The notes under the pieces: model-generated
Database searches by the model: none
Seen by the model: only the letters and a program-made list of their open reading frames with translations
What the model was told of the DNA's origin: nothing
Made by a program: the position numbers and the translations under genes
Assembly: GCF_025753815.1 (NCBI RefSeq)
Contig: NZ_JAOWRF010000152.1
Span: forward strand, 1-43,574
Direction of reading: 5' to 3'
DNA from: Plectonema radiosum NIES-515
GTDB lineage: Bacteria; Cyanobacteriota; Cyanobacteriia; Cyanobacteriales; Nostocaceae
DNA length: 43,574 nucleotides
Shown: piece by piece, positions 1-7,889 of the stretch
Position numbering within the stretch: the first letter of the stretch is position 1
Layout of the letters: each line of letters starts with the position of its first letter

Positions 1-90
1 TGGGGGGATGGGGGGAAAGAAGAATTATTCTCCTTGTCTCCTTGTCCCCCTTGTCCCCCCCGGACCCACTCCCCCACTCCCCCACCCCTC
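1..90. repeat. G-rich tandem repeat inside chlD
   Basis: On the minus strand this is a run of units such as GGGGGAGTG and GGGGGACAA, the same kind of repeat found intergenically at 35512-35589. It lies in the chlD reading frame and encodes Gly/Gln-rich sequence ([18 protein letters not shown]) where the family normally continues with a charged linker. The repeat reaches the window edge, so its full length is unknown. Confidence 0.75.
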
Positions 91-1421
91 AAACGTCGTG
101 CCTTTTGATACGGTGCAGCGGCTCTTAAGGTGGCATCTATGGCGATACGTCGCACTTTTCCTTTGGGTAGCATCGGCTTAATGTAGCGTCCCCGGTCTTC
201 AGAGAGAATTAAGCTGCGACTGCCAGATTTACCCATACGCTGCGCCATTTGAGCAAAATAAAGCACGCTGGGATCAAGAATTACACCTTCAGGATCAAAG
301 ATGAATTCTTCGGGAATGCTGGGTGGTTCTTGTTCTTGTTGATTTTCTTCTTTTTCGTCTTCTTCCTTCTCTTCTTGTTCCGACTCGTCTTGATTTTCTG
401 GTGGTGCTGGTGGTGGTGGGGGTGGAGGTGGTTGTTGTTCTGGTGGTGTCTGCAACACCGTTGCTCGTGGTACAATTACCATCTCTACTGCACGGCGTAA
501 ATCTTCGGCATTTACTGTGGTGCGTCCATCTAAAGCCGCAGATGCTTTAGCCACACGCATGGCGAATAATTCAGCGCGATGTCCTTGCACTGCCCCACGA
601 ATTGCTTCATCTACTAGGTAGGCGATTTGTTCGTGGGTGATGGTAACTTCTTTGAGCCATTCTCGTGCGAGGAGGATTTGAGTTTTTAGGTTATCGATGT
701 CTTCGTTATATTGCTTTATAAATTCTTGGGGAGATTTAGAATAGGCGATCGCTTGTTCTACCGCTTCGACTCTTTGATCTAATCCGAGTACCCCATCAGC
801 CGAAAGTGCGATCGCTATTCTATCAAGCAAATGTTCTCGCAGCGTTCCTTCTTCTGGGTTATAAGTCGCAATAAACAGCGGTTTGCTCGGATGCTGAAAA
901 CTAATACCTTCCCGCTCAATTCGGTTGCGTCCGTCAGATAATACTGTTAAAAGCTGGTTGCTGATTTGGTCATCTAATAAGTTAATTTCATCCACATACA
1001 GCACACCTCGGTTTGCGGCAGCGAGCAAACCTGGCTGAAACACCGTTTCTCCTTGTTTTACCGACTGTTCCACATCCACAGAACCCAAAAGTCGGTCTTC
1101 AGTCACTCCTAGAGGAATTTGCACAAAGGGTGCGGGGATGACTTCGGTTTCTATTGTCTCCCCGACTTCGGCGATAAGCTTATCATCCCATTCTTGTGGG
1201 CGATTGGGATCGCAATTGCTCAATCCACCTTTAACCACTTCAATGGGTGGAATTATAGCATGAATAGCACGAGCCATCACAGATTTTGCCGTACCCCGAC
1301 GACCTGCGATCGCTACTCCTCCTAACTCCGGATCGACCGCAGCTAGCAGCAATGCTAGTTTAATTGCTTCTTGACCGACGACAGCGGACAGCGGAAAGGC
1401 AGTAATTGTAGGCGCAGGCAT
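1..1421 (-). CDS. chlD: Magnesium chelatase subunit D, N-terminal part (runs off window)
   Basis: ATPase-like subunit of magnesium chelatase, which with ChlI and ChlH inserts Mg2+ into protoporphyrin IX, the first committed step to chlorophyll. About 473 codons are visible, from the ATG at 1421. The N-terminus reads [20 protein letters not shown]. It is followed by the P-loop region GRRGTAKS (residues about 40-47), a Walker-B-like segment [12 protein letters not shown] (about 130), and the family's proline-rich then acidic linker around residues 310-360. The conserved segment [15 protein letters not shown] follows, and the VWA/MIDAS domain must lie outside the window. Oddity: right after KARR the frame stays open but turns into a glycine-rich low-complexity stretch made by a G-rich tandem repeat. 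The gene is divergent from the Uma2 gene. Identity is firm; integrity of the C-terminal half cannot be judged here. Confidence 0.93.
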   Translation of the reverse strand, partial: MPAPTITAFPLSAVVGQEAIKLALLLAAVDPELGGVAIAGRRGTAKSVMARAIHAIIPPIEVVKGGLSNCDPNRPQEWDDKLIAEVGETIETEVIPAPFVQIPLGVTEDRLLGSVDVEQSVKQGETVFQPGLLAAANRGVLYVDEINLLDDQISNQLLTVLSDGRNRIEREGISFQHPSKPLFIATYNPEEGTLREHLLDRIAIALSADGVLGLDQRVEAVEQAIAYSKSPQEFIKQYNEDIDNLKTQILLAREWLKEVTITHEQIAYLVDEAIRGAVQGHRAELFAMRVAKASAALDGRTTVNAEDLRRAVEMVIVPRATVLQTPPEQQPPPPPPPPAPPENQDESEQEEKEEDEKEENQQEQEPPSIPEEFIFDPEGVILDPSVLYFAQMAQRMGKSGSRSLILSEDRGRYIKPMLPKGKVRRIAIDATLRAAAPYQKARRLRGGGVGEWVRGGQGGQGDKENNSSFPPSP

Positions 1422-1517
1422 GATTTGCACATTTTAGCTTGTCTCGGCTTTTAGCATATCAATTTCTGGCACATTTATAATAAGTATTATCGCAACTTTG
1501 TTTTCGGAGCAAAATGT

Positions 1518-2105
1518 ATGAGTATCGCTCAGGCTAAACGCTTCACATTGGATGAATACCACAAACTCGCAGAATTAGGCTTTTTTCATGAAGATGACCG
1601 AATTGAATTAATCAATGGAGAACTTATTGAAATGGTCTCGAAAGGTGTAGCGCACGAAACTTGTTTGCGAAACTTGTTGCGAGAACTCCCAAAGCTGGTA
1701 GGAAACAGAGCAACTTTGCAATGTCAAGCACCGATTGTTATACCACCTAAAAGTGAACCAGAACCAGATTTTGCCATTCTTCAAAACCGAGGTGATAATT
1801 ATTTTTCTGCTCACCCCAATCCTGCTGATGTCCTGCTGGTGATGGAAGTTTCAGATTCTTCTTTAGATTATGACCAAGATGTCAAAATACCTCTTTATGC
1901 TCAAGCAGGTATTTCTGATTATTGGATATTTAATTTATTTGATAATTATCTAGAATCTTATAATGAACCGTATCAGAATACTCAAGGTAAATATGGCTAT
2001 TTGAATAAGCGAATTATCTTACCCAATCAAGTAATAGCGCTACCTTGTTTTCCTGAACTGTCTGTTGATTTAGGCAAAGTATTTCCACCAAAGGTGAGTT
2101 TTTAA
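1518..2105 (+). CDS. Uma2 family (DUF820) putative endonuclease
   Basis: 195 aa, the normal size for the Uma2/DUF820 family, which is greatly expanded in cyanobacteria and has a PD-(D/E)XK nuclease-like fold; its biological role is unknown. Visible family marks are FTLDEYHKL near the N-terminus, DRIELINGELIEM (about 27-39), the acidic EPEPDFAI (about 78-85), and VMEVSDSSLDYDQDVKIPLY (about 108-127), which supplies the Glu and Lys of the fold, followed by AGISDYWI. The gene has its own promoter space, being divergent from chlD with a gap of about 96 bp. Nothing nearby suggests a partner. Family assignment is confident; nuclease activity is inferred from the fold. Confidence 0.85.
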   Translation: MSIAQAKRFTLDEYHKLAELGFFHEDDRIELINGELIEMVSKGVAHETCLRNLLRELPKLVGNRATLQCQAPIVIPPKSEPEPDFAILQNRGDNYFSAHPNPADVLLVMEVSDSSLDYDQDVKIPLYAQAGISDYWIFNLFDNYLESYNEPYQNTQGKYGYLNKRIILPNQVIALPCFPELSVDLGKVFPPKVSF

Positions 2106-2280
2106 GGTTTGTGAATGTTAGGCGATCGCGTTGGCGAAGCCGGATAGTAGAGAAGTGACTCCGTAGGAGTATCGCATGAAGCAATTTTTAACAAATAAGG
2201 GCATTGACTTAAATCTGATACCATGCGAAACTATAGGTAGACAGCATAATATCCGTAATCTAAAGCGCAGATTTTTTTGT

Positions 2281-2473
2281 ATTGTCTCAGCGGCAGGATT
2301 CCTAGTTTTCTGCCAAATTTCGGGTCATCCCGTTTGCTGAATATTCAGCCTGATGTCACGTCAGGTCATTGACATTGATATTCAGTGGGAAGGCAAGATA
2401 TTTGGATGAATGTTCAGGAAATGGGTTGACTCGGAGTTTGGCAGAAAGCCAGGATTCCTACCGCTGAGACTAG
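2281..2473. repeat. Long hairpin element with arms of about 62 bp, in a gene-free stretch
   Basis: Positions 2281-2345 and 2411-2473 are an imperfect inverted repeat. The left arm begins GTCTCAGCGGCAGGATTCCT and the right arm's complement begins GTCTCAGCGGTAGGAATCCT; both then share TTTCTGCCAAA and end near TGAATATTCA/TGAACATTCA. The loop holds two smaller palindromes (GCTGAATATTCAGC; CCTGA-N7-TCAGG). No transposase or T-tract is present, so it is more like a MITE or a structured RNA than a terminator. The rest of 2106-2615 holds a HIP1-containing cyanobacterial short repeat (about 2122-2175) and no convincing gene. Confidence 0.7.
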
Positions 2474-2615
2474 AATAAAAAATGTGCAAGTAGAGAGTTT
2501 GGTGACAGAGATGTACTCATTGAGTATATGTTTCTGGCATAAAACTTTAGTACAGCTAGATGCATGATTGACTGATGCTGTCCAGTAAATCAAATCTAAA
2601 TCTGGACATACTTCA

Positions 2616-3386
2616 ATGACAGACATTCATCTTGGTTCAAGTGGAAAAACAAACCAGCAGAAACGTTTAGTTTCCATTTATTGGGATTATCAGAACGTGT
2701 CTTTAAGTCAAGAATTAGCAAGTTTATTGCTAGCTTTTGCCAATTCAAAGGGACGTGTGATTGGCAAAAAAGTCTACTATAATTCACTGTTTGAAAACCA
2801 AGCTTCTGCAAAGGATAGCCTACAAAGTATTGGTTTTTGCTGTTATGATGTTACGTGCGTTTTAAAAAACAGTGCAGATAATCAGCTTAAATCTGATTTA
2901 ATTGATGATGTTTATAACAATCAGTCTCCGAACATAGTTATTCTTGTATCAGGAGATGGAGACTTTGCCAATCCAGTTAAATTTTTGCAAGATAGGGGTA
3001 AAAATATCATAGTTTTTGCAAAAAAAGGTAATGTAAAGAAAAAGTTGAAAGAGCTTGCTCATGAATTTTACTTTGTAGATGATTTACCTCAGTTAATTGT
3101 AGAAACAAATCAGTCTCAAATAACGTTCATTAATTCCCAAATTAATTATAATGAGGCTATAGAGTACCTTGTCAAAGCTATCAAGATTGCGTTAAGCCAA
3201 GGGAAGTCTACAGTATTGGGTTACATTAACAGCCTGATGCGTGAACATTTTTCCAATTATCAGGGAGTTTCGTGTATTTGTACACCTGATGGAAAGAAAT
3301 TTTCACGCTTTAGTAAGTTTGTTGATGTTGCTGTGAAAGAAGGGAAAGTCCGAATGCAAAATCAGGAGTTGCTTTTAATAGAGTAA
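2616..3386 (+). CDS. NYN domain (LabA/DUF88-like) putative ribonuclease
   Basis: 256 aa. NYN domains are PIN-like metal-dependent nucleases that act on RNA. The visible acidic active-site positions are YWDYQNV (about 22-28), the central LKSDLIDDVYNN (about 89-100) and VSGDGDFANPVKFL (about 110-123), followed by the KNIIVFAKKGN strand typical of the LabA group. The C-terminal ~85 residues form a separate helical region with a conserved-looking HTH-like pattern (KSTVLGYINSLMREHF...GKKFSRFSKFVDVAVKEGKV), reminiscent of the OST-HTH/LOTUS modules that accompany NYN domains; that second assignment is tentative. It is followed by an intrinsic terminator and then by RNase III on the same strand. Confidence 0.82.
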   Translation: MTDIHLGSSGKTNQQKRLVSIYWDYQNVSLSQELASLLLAFANSKGRVIGKKVYYNSLFENQASAKDSLQSIGFCCYDVTCVLKNSADNQLKSDLIDDVYNNQSPNIVILVSGDGDFANPVKFLQDRGKNIIVFAKKGNVKKKLKELAHEFYFVDDLPQLIVETNQSQITFINSQINYNEAIEYLVKAIKIALSQGKSTVLGYINSLMREHFSNYQGVSCICTPDGKKFSRFSKFVDVAVKEGKVRMQNQELLLIE

Positions 3387-3437
3387 TATAAATTGGCAGC
3401 CTGAAGTTGTTTCCCGGAAATACACTATAGCTTTTGC

Positions 3438-3470
3438 AAACCCAGTTTATTTAAACAGCTGGGTTTTTTT
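3438..3470 (+). terminator. Intrinsic terminator after the NYN gene
   Basis: Stem AAACCCAG / CTGGGTTT closed over an AT-rich loop and followed by a run of seven T. It lies 52 bp after the stop of the NYN gene and before the RNase III start, so the two genes probably form separate transcripts. Confidence 0.75.
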
Positions 3471-3536
3471 AAGTTCGCTGCTATTTGCAGTTTTACAACC
3501 TTCAATTTTGAACACAATAATACTTGGAAAATTTCC

Positions 3537-4262
3537 ATGCAATTAAGTTCCGCAAACAAAAACGAGATAAACATGCACAAAGTTCTGACATTTCGTGATG
3601 AAAAACTTTTACGCAAAGCTTTAACCCATCGTTCTTATGTTAATGAAAATCCAGGAGAAGGAGAACATAACGAACGCTTAGAATTTCTCGGTGATGCGTT
3701 GCTCAATTTTTTAAGTGGTGAATATCTCTTTTGTCATCACCCAGAAAGAGGAGAAGATGAATTAACTCGTCGTCGTTCAGCATTAGTAGATGAAAAACAA
3801 TTAGCAAAGTTCGCTATTGAAGTAGGTTTAGACTTTAGAATGCGGTTAGGAAAAGGTGCAATTCGAGATGGAGGCTTTCAAAATCCCAACTTACTTAGTA
3901 GTACTTTTGAAGCGGTTATTGCTGCTTATTATTTAGATAATAATTCAGATATTGAAGCGGTTAGAGCTATTGTTGAACCATTATTTGATTCTGTACCTGA
4001 AAATATTGTTGTATCTCGCTCTAATGTAGATTCAAAAAATCGTCTTCAGGAATGGGTACAACGTAATGTAACTCCAAATCCCCCTAAATATGACGCAGTT
4101 CAAATAGGTGGTTTATCTCACGCACCAGAGTATCTTGCCAAAGTCTTTGTCGGTGAAAAAGAGTATGGACAAGGTAAAGGACGCAATAAAAAAGATGCGG
4201 AAAAAGCTGCGGCAGAAGATGCGATCGCCCTTTTGAAAAAACAAGGTTTGTTGTTAAGTTGA
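3537..4262 (+). CDS. rnc: Ribonuclease III
   Basis: Double-strand-specific endoribonuclease acting in rRNA maturation and mRNA/antisense RNA turnover. The full family architecture is visible: catalytic domain with signature NERLEFLGDALL (about 45-56), the second acidic cluster in SSTFEAVIAAYYLDNN (about 120-135), and a C-terminal double-stranded RNA-binding domain (about 162-238) with NRLQEWVQ and KKDAEKAAAEDAIALL. Length (241 aa) is normal. The start is uncertain: an ATG at 3573 (MHKVLTFRDEKLL) fits where most family members begin and has a weak GAG seven bases upstream; the upstream ATG at 3537 adds 12 residues. Cyanobacteria often carry more than one RNase III, so this may be one of several paralogues. 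Confidence 0.93.
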   Translation: MQLSSANKNEINMHKVLTFRDEKLLRKALTHRSYVNENPGEGEHNERLEFLGDALLNFLSGEYLFCHHPERGEDELTRRRSALVDEKQLAKFAIEVGLDFRMRLGKGAIRDGGFQNPNLLSSTFEAVIAAYYLDNNSDIEAVRAIVEPLFDSVPENIVVSRSNVDSKNRLQEWVQRNVTPNPPKYDAVQIGGLSHAPEYLAKVFVGEKEYGQGKGRNKKDAEKAAAEDAIALLKKQGLLLS

Positions 4263-4302
4263 ATCATGAAACTTTGACTGACAAAGGCAAAATGACAGTA
4301 AA

Positions 4303-4325
4303 AGTAGGATTAACTCCTGCTTTTT
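4303..4325 (+). terminator. Terminator after rnc
   Basis: Seven-base-pair stem AGTAGGA / TCCTGCT (one G-U pair) with a five-base loop and five T, 41 bp after the rnc stop. It ends the rnc transcript before the long leader of the transporter operon. Confidence 0.65.
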
Positions 4326-4563
4326 GAATCTAGCTTAATTTTGCCTTTCCCTGCTCGGTCTAGCTTTGAAAACAGCGAGCGATCGCTATTTGGATTTTCT
4401 AGCTATTTATCTATATTTCATCTGTCTAAAGACATAATCTGATGATTTATTATTTTGCTTGTTTTCTATGGAAAATATAAGAAATATTTAATTTAAATAT
4501 TTTAAGATAAATATAATATTTACCAAAGAACCATGTTACGATTTATATTCAAATTGAGTAAGT

Positions 4564-4827
4564 CAGCTTAATCTAGCAAATTTCATTACCCAAAGTGTTT
4601 AGGTGGGAGATGATGCTAGAGCGGAGGAACCATATTTTGGGGCGTATTTTCTAGAAAGTTAAGAGTGAGGAGTGAAAAGTGAGGAGTTTTGAACTCATAA
4701 CTTTCGTAGAGACGTTCCGGCAAAACGTCTCTACATAACTCATAACTCATAACTCATAACTCATAACTTTCTTAAAAAGGGTATTTCTCAACCCTAGCCC
4801 GTCAGCTAACTTCGTAGGCATTGAGAA
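4564..4827 (+). promoter_or_regulatory. c-di-AMP (ydaO-yuaA) riboswitch-like leader, first copy
   Basis: The core sequence marks of the ydaO-yuaA class occur in order. AGCTTAATCT is followed by a hairpin with stem TCTAGCA (4572-4578) / TGCTAGA (4614-4620), then GCGGAGGAACCA (4621-4632), GGGGCGTA (4639-4646), and finally CCCGTCAGCTAAC (4798-4810) with TTCGTAGGC. The class binds cyclic di-AMP and usually switches transcription off. Between the two conserved halves sits about 140 nt of repeat sequence that can itself fold: AGAAAGTTAAGAGT near 4652 pairs with ACTCATAACTTTCT near 4760. Downstream, a GC-rich possible hairpin and ATTTTTTG precede the permease start, but I could not resolve a clean terminator. 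The assignment rests on recalled consensus; a covariance-model search was not possible. Confidence 0.8.
4660..4770. repeat. Repeat cluster inside the riboswitch peripheral stem
   Basis: Contains GAGTGAGGAGTGAAAAGTGAGG-type direct repeats, one copy of the 29-bp palindrome family (4706-4734) and at least four tandem heptamers of the type ATAACTC (4735-4768). The whole block is placed between conserved riboswitch halves and closes on itself as a hairpin. Confidence 0.75.
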
Positions 4828-4937
4828 GAGACTGAAGAGGCAGCCAACATTCTTATATAATGTTATGACCTCATCAGTGTCCAAGGCTGGTGCTGCTCAG
4901 ATTTTTTGTACCTGCACTTAAATCTGTTGAGGTGAAA

Positions 4938-5789
4938 ATGATATTTCAATTAAATTTGGCTGCAATTGTTGCAGTTGCGGGACAGACTATATGGAAACAG
5001 GCAAAACCTACGATTTTCAAAGATGTAGTTCTGTTACCTGTGTTTGGGTTCTTGGGGATAATCTTATTGTGGTGGGTTATTGCCCTTGCCAACCATGAAT
5101 TGATGCCCACCCCGCCTGAGGCATTAGCAGCGAATATGGACTACATATTACACCCTTTTTACCAACGCGGACCGGGCAACTTGGGAATTGGTTGGTTATT
5201 GCTAGCAAGTCTGCGTCGGGTAATACTTGGCTTTTTATTAGGTGCTGTAGTCGCAATTCCTTTGGGTTTTTTGATTGGCATGTCGAAATCGGCAATGTTA
5301 GCTTTTAATCCGATCATTCAGATTTTTAAACCCGTATCACCTCTAGCGTGGTTGCCTATTTCCTTAGCCATATTCAACTTAGCAGATCCGTCAGCGATTT
5401 TTGTTATATTCATTACTTCATTGTGGCCGACAATTATTAACACCGCTCTGGGAGTTTCTAGCGTTTCCAAAGATTATTTAGATGTAGCGCGGGTGTTAGA
5501 AATGCCTCGTTGGAGACGGATTACAAAAATTATCTTGCCCGCCAGTTTGCCGTATATTTTTACAGGTTTGCGAATTAGTTTAGGCATTGCTTGGCTAGTA
5601 ATTGTTGCTGTAGAAATGCTCACAGGTGGTATTGGAATCGGCTTTTTTGTCTGGGATGAATGGAGCCGTTTAAACCTGAGTTCAGTGTTTTTAGCTGTGT
5701 TCGTAATTGGCATAACTGGACTACTACTTGACTTCGCCGTCGGCAAAGTCCAAGAATTAGTAACTCATCGTCCAACAGCTTCAAATTAG
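4938..5789 (+). CDS. ABC transporter permease, nitrate/bicarbonate type (NrtB/CmpB-like)
   Basis: Inner-membrane permease of about 283 aa. An N-terminal membrane segment (PVFGFLGIILLWWVIALA) is followed by the BPD_transp_1 domain, with the EAA-loop region DVARVLEMPRWRRITKIILP (about 180-200) that docks the ATPase. It is typical of NrtB, CmpB and SsuC-like proteins. I chose the ATG at 4938 because GAGGTG lies just upstream; an upstream GTG at 4890 would put the start in the leader. It is preceded by a c-di-AMP riboswitch-like leader and followed by repeats, then by the binding protein and ATPase genes. The substrate is not determinable: nitrate, bicarbonate or another small solute. Confidence 0.85.
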   Translation: MIFQLNLAAIVAVAGQTIWKQAKPTIFKDVVLLPVFGFLGIILLWWVIALANHELMPTPPEALAANMDYILHPFYQRGPGNLGIGWLLLASLRRVILGFLLGAVVAIPLGFLIGMSKSAMLAFNPIIQIFKPVSPLAWLPISLAIFNLADPSAIFVIFITSLWPTIINTALGVSSVSKDYLDVARVLEMPRWRRITKIILPASLPYIFTGLRISLGIAWLVIVAVEMLTGGIGIGFFVWDEWSRLNLSSVFLAVFVIGITGLLLDFAVGKVQELVTHRPTASN

Positions 5790-5854
5790 CAATTGGATAG
5801 TGGATAGTTGATGGTGGATAGTGGTTAGTCGTTAGTGGGTCGTTGATAGTGGTT

Positions 5855-5988
5855 ATACCAATTTTATGTGAGGCTGCATATAATGCCCTCAGGCTGAAGC
5901 CTGGGGCTACACAAACAAAGCCTGTCTTGTCTACGACACGCTACGCGAACACAGGCTAATAATATGCATCTTTAAATAAAATTGGTAT
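5855..5988. mobile_element. MITE-like element with ATACCAATTTTAT ends
   Basis: The ends are inverted: ATACCAATTTTAT (5855-5867) and ATAAAATTGGTAT (5976-5988), extending imperfectly inwards through TGCATAT. The interior holds palindromes CAGGCT-GA-AGCCTG and AGCCTGT...ACAGGCT. It has no coding capacity. The element splits a tract of ATAGTGGTTAG-type tandem repeats, which indicates it inserted into the repeats. A related interior (GCCCTCAG...CTGGGGCTACACA) recurs at 21783. Confidence 0.7.
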
Positions 5989-6006
5989 TAGTGGTTAGTT
6001 GTTGGG

Positions 6007-6125
6007 TATCAACCATCAACCATCAACCATCAACCATCAACCATCAACTATCAACTATCAACTATCAACTATCAACTATCAACTATCAACTATCAACTAT
6101 CAACCATCAACCATCAACTATCAAC
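6007..6125. repeat. Heptamer short tandem repeats (CAACCAT / CAACTAT)
   Basis: About sixteen back-to-back heptamers, first CAACCAT, then CAACTAT, then CAACCAT again, ending 30 bp before the binding-protein start. Such STRRs are common in heterocystous cyanobacteria. Together with the MITE-like element they make up most of the 5790-6157 gap; no gene is seen there. Confidence 0.9.
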
Positions 6126-6157
6126 GAACAACGAACAACCATCGGTGAAAATGACAT

Positions 6158-7594
6158 ATGAGTAACACCGACAATAACAACTGGACTCGACGAGACTTTA
6201 TATTAGGAATCGGAGCAACCACAGCGGGAACTCTGCTGTCTTCGTGTGCAATTTCAGGCGATCGCTCGGCTAAAGGACTGACTGAAGAAGCTTTAGCGAT
6301 AAAACCAGTAGTTAGATCCCAAGACTTAGAAAAACCGGATATCACCGTTGGTTATGTGCCGGTAAATGATTGTGCACCATTTGCGATCGCCTGGAAAAAA
6401 GGCTTCTTCCACAAATATGGCTTGAACGTCAAACTCAACCGCGAAGCTAGTTGGGCAACCTCCCGCGACGGCTTAATTTTTGGTCGTCTTGATGCCTCAC
6501 CCGTGGTATCCGGTGCCGTCACCAACGCCAGAATCGGTGCTGAAGGGGCACGTCACGCTCCCTTGTGTGCGGCAATGACCATTCACCGTCACGGCAACGC
6601 CATGACCATGAACAAAGCCATGTGGGATTTCGGGTTGCGTCCGTGGTATGAATACAACGGCGATTTAGAAGCATTTGGCAAACAATTCCGGGCATACTTT
6701 GACAGCCAACCCCCAGAACGCAAAGTTTGGGCTGTGGTGCTAAGTTCCGCCATTTACGAATACTTTGTCCGCTACGTATCCGCTGCCGCAGGTGTCGATC
6801 CCCTGAAAGAGTTTCGCGTCATCATCGTTCCACCCCCGCAGATGGTAACAAACATGCGGATTGGGGCAATGCAAGCTTACATGGTTGCGGAACCTTGGAA
6901 TACACGGGCAATTAAAGGCAACGAGGGTGTTGGCTTTACCTTCGCACAAGGCAAAGAAATTTGGCAGGGACACCCAGATAGGCTTTTAGGGGTAATGCAA
7001 TCATTCATCGACCAATACCCGAAAACCTATCGTTCTCTGGTGAAAGCGATGATTGAAGCCTGCCAATATTGCAGCAAACCAGAAAACCGCCAAGAAGTTG
7101 CCGAACTGATTACAGATCGCTCCTTTACCGGTGCAAAACCGAAAAAGAAAGGTGCAGCGATCGCGCTTTTTACCAGCCCCGGAATTGTCGGCAACTACAA
7201 CTATGGTGGATTTGATGGCAAAGACCGCATCATCAAAGCTGCCGATACTACGATTTTCTACGATATTCCTGACAACATTCCCAAACAGCCTGGAGAACAC
7301 TCGACATTTTTATGGAGATCCAGAAGTCTTTGGTTGATGACACAAGCAGCACGTTGGGGACAAATTAAGGAATTTCCCAAAAATGCTGAGAAACTGGCTC
7401 AACAAGGCTGGAGAACCGATTTATATCGAGAAATTGCCGCAGAAATGGGTATCGATTGTCCCAAGGATGATTACAAAGTAGAACCTCCCGAAGTATTCAT
7501 CGACAAAAAAGGCTTTGACCCTAGCGATCCTGTGCGCTATCTCAACAGTTTTGAGATTAGGGCAAATGCACCCAACCGTTTTTATTTGGGTTAA
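6158..7594 (+). CDS. ABC transporter substrate-binding lipoprotein (NrtA/CmpA-related, Tat signal)
   Basis: 478 aa. The N-terminus has a twin-arginine motif TRRDFILGIG followed by a lipobox ending LLSSC, so it should be exported folded by Tat and anchored as a lipoprotein. The mature part begins DITVGYVPVNDCAPFAIAWKKG, the NMT1/NrtA-type periplasmic-binding fold, with a GFFHKYGLNVKL segment. It is clearly divergent from classical nitrate- or bicarbonate-binding NrtA/CmpA, so the substrate is open. Its length and C-terminal extension (about 330-478) resemble the larger NrtA class. It lies between permease and ATPase genes on the same strand, but repeats on both sides give intergenic gaps of about 300-370 bp. 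Confidence 0.83.
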   Translation: MSNTDNNNWTRRDFILGIGATTAGTLLSSCAISGDRSAKGLTEEALAIKPVVRSQDLEKPDITVGYVPVNDCAPFAIAWKKGFFHKYGLNVKLNREASWATSRDGLIFGRLDASPVVSGAVTNARIGAEGARHAPLCAAMTIHRHGNAMTMNKAMWDFGLRPWYEYNGDLEAFGKQFRAYFDSQPPERKVWAVVLSSAIYEYFVRYVSAAAGVDPLKEFRVIIVPPPQMVTNMRIGAMQAYMVAEPWNTRAIKGNEGVGFTFAQGKEIWQGHPDRLLGVMQSFIDQYPKTYRSLVKAMIEACQYCSKPENRQEVAELITDRSFTGAKPKKKGAAIALFTSPGIVGNYNYGGFDGKDRIIKAADTTIFYDIPDNIPKQPGEHSTFLWRSRSLWLMTQAARWGQIKEFPKNAEKLAQQGWRTDLYREIAAEMGIDCPKDDYKVEPPEVFIDKKGFDPSDPVRYLNSFEIRANAPNRFYLG

Positions 7595-7603
7595 AAAAGT
7601 GGT

Positions 7604-7672
7604 GTTGCATAATACGTATTGTAAAGACGTTCCACCGGAACGTCTCTACGATTCATCCCACGGTTATGCAAC
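7604..7672. repeat. Short element with GTTGCATAA ends around a 29-bp palindrome
   Basis: Perfect 9-bp inverted ends GTTGCATAA (7604-7612) and TTATGCAAC (7664-7672) enclose the palindrome GTAAAGACGTTCC...GGAACGTCTCTAC (7621-7649). It begins 10 bp after the binding-protein stop codon. Confidence 0.65.
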
Positions 7673-7700
7673 GCGAAAAATCATTCTTCATCTGGTGAAA

Positions 7701-7812
7701 AATAGACGTTCCATCGGAATAAATAGACGTTCCATCGGAATAAATAGACGTTCCATCGGAATAAATAGACGTTCCATCGGAATAAATAGACGTTCCATCG
7801 GAACGTCTCTAC
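7701..7812. repeat. Five tandem 21-bp copies of a half palindrome
   Basis: The unit ATAGACGTTCCATCGGAATAA is repeated with a 21-bp period, and the last copy ends in the complementary half GGAACGTCTCTAC. It looks like local amplification of the left half of the 29-bp palindrome family. The 21-bp period makes it readable as a heptapeptide repeat in one frame, but there is no start signal or gene context. Confidence 0.85.
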
Positions 7813-7889
7813 AAGGGTTCGGATAACGCATAATTAATTTCCACATCGTTGTCTATTAGCCATCAGTATTATTTCAGGAGTTAATCGAG

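Noticed and set aside
249-550. Plus-strand open frames rich in Trp/Leu/Phe opposite chlD
   Set aside because: They are the complement of the proline-rich and acidic linker of chlD; no start signal or protein-like composition.
2175-2339. 54-codon plus frame starting MKQFLTNKG
   Set aside because: It runs into the left arm of the long hairpin element, has no ribosome binding site, and half of it is repeat sequence.
6007-6125. CAACTAT array considered as a CRISPR array
   Set aside because: The units are seven bases back to back with no spacers and there are no cas genes.
7515-7826. Open frame with an (NRRSIGI)n heptapeptide repeat
   Set aside because: The repeat peptide is produced by the 21-bp tandem array and the frame starts inside the binding-protein gene.
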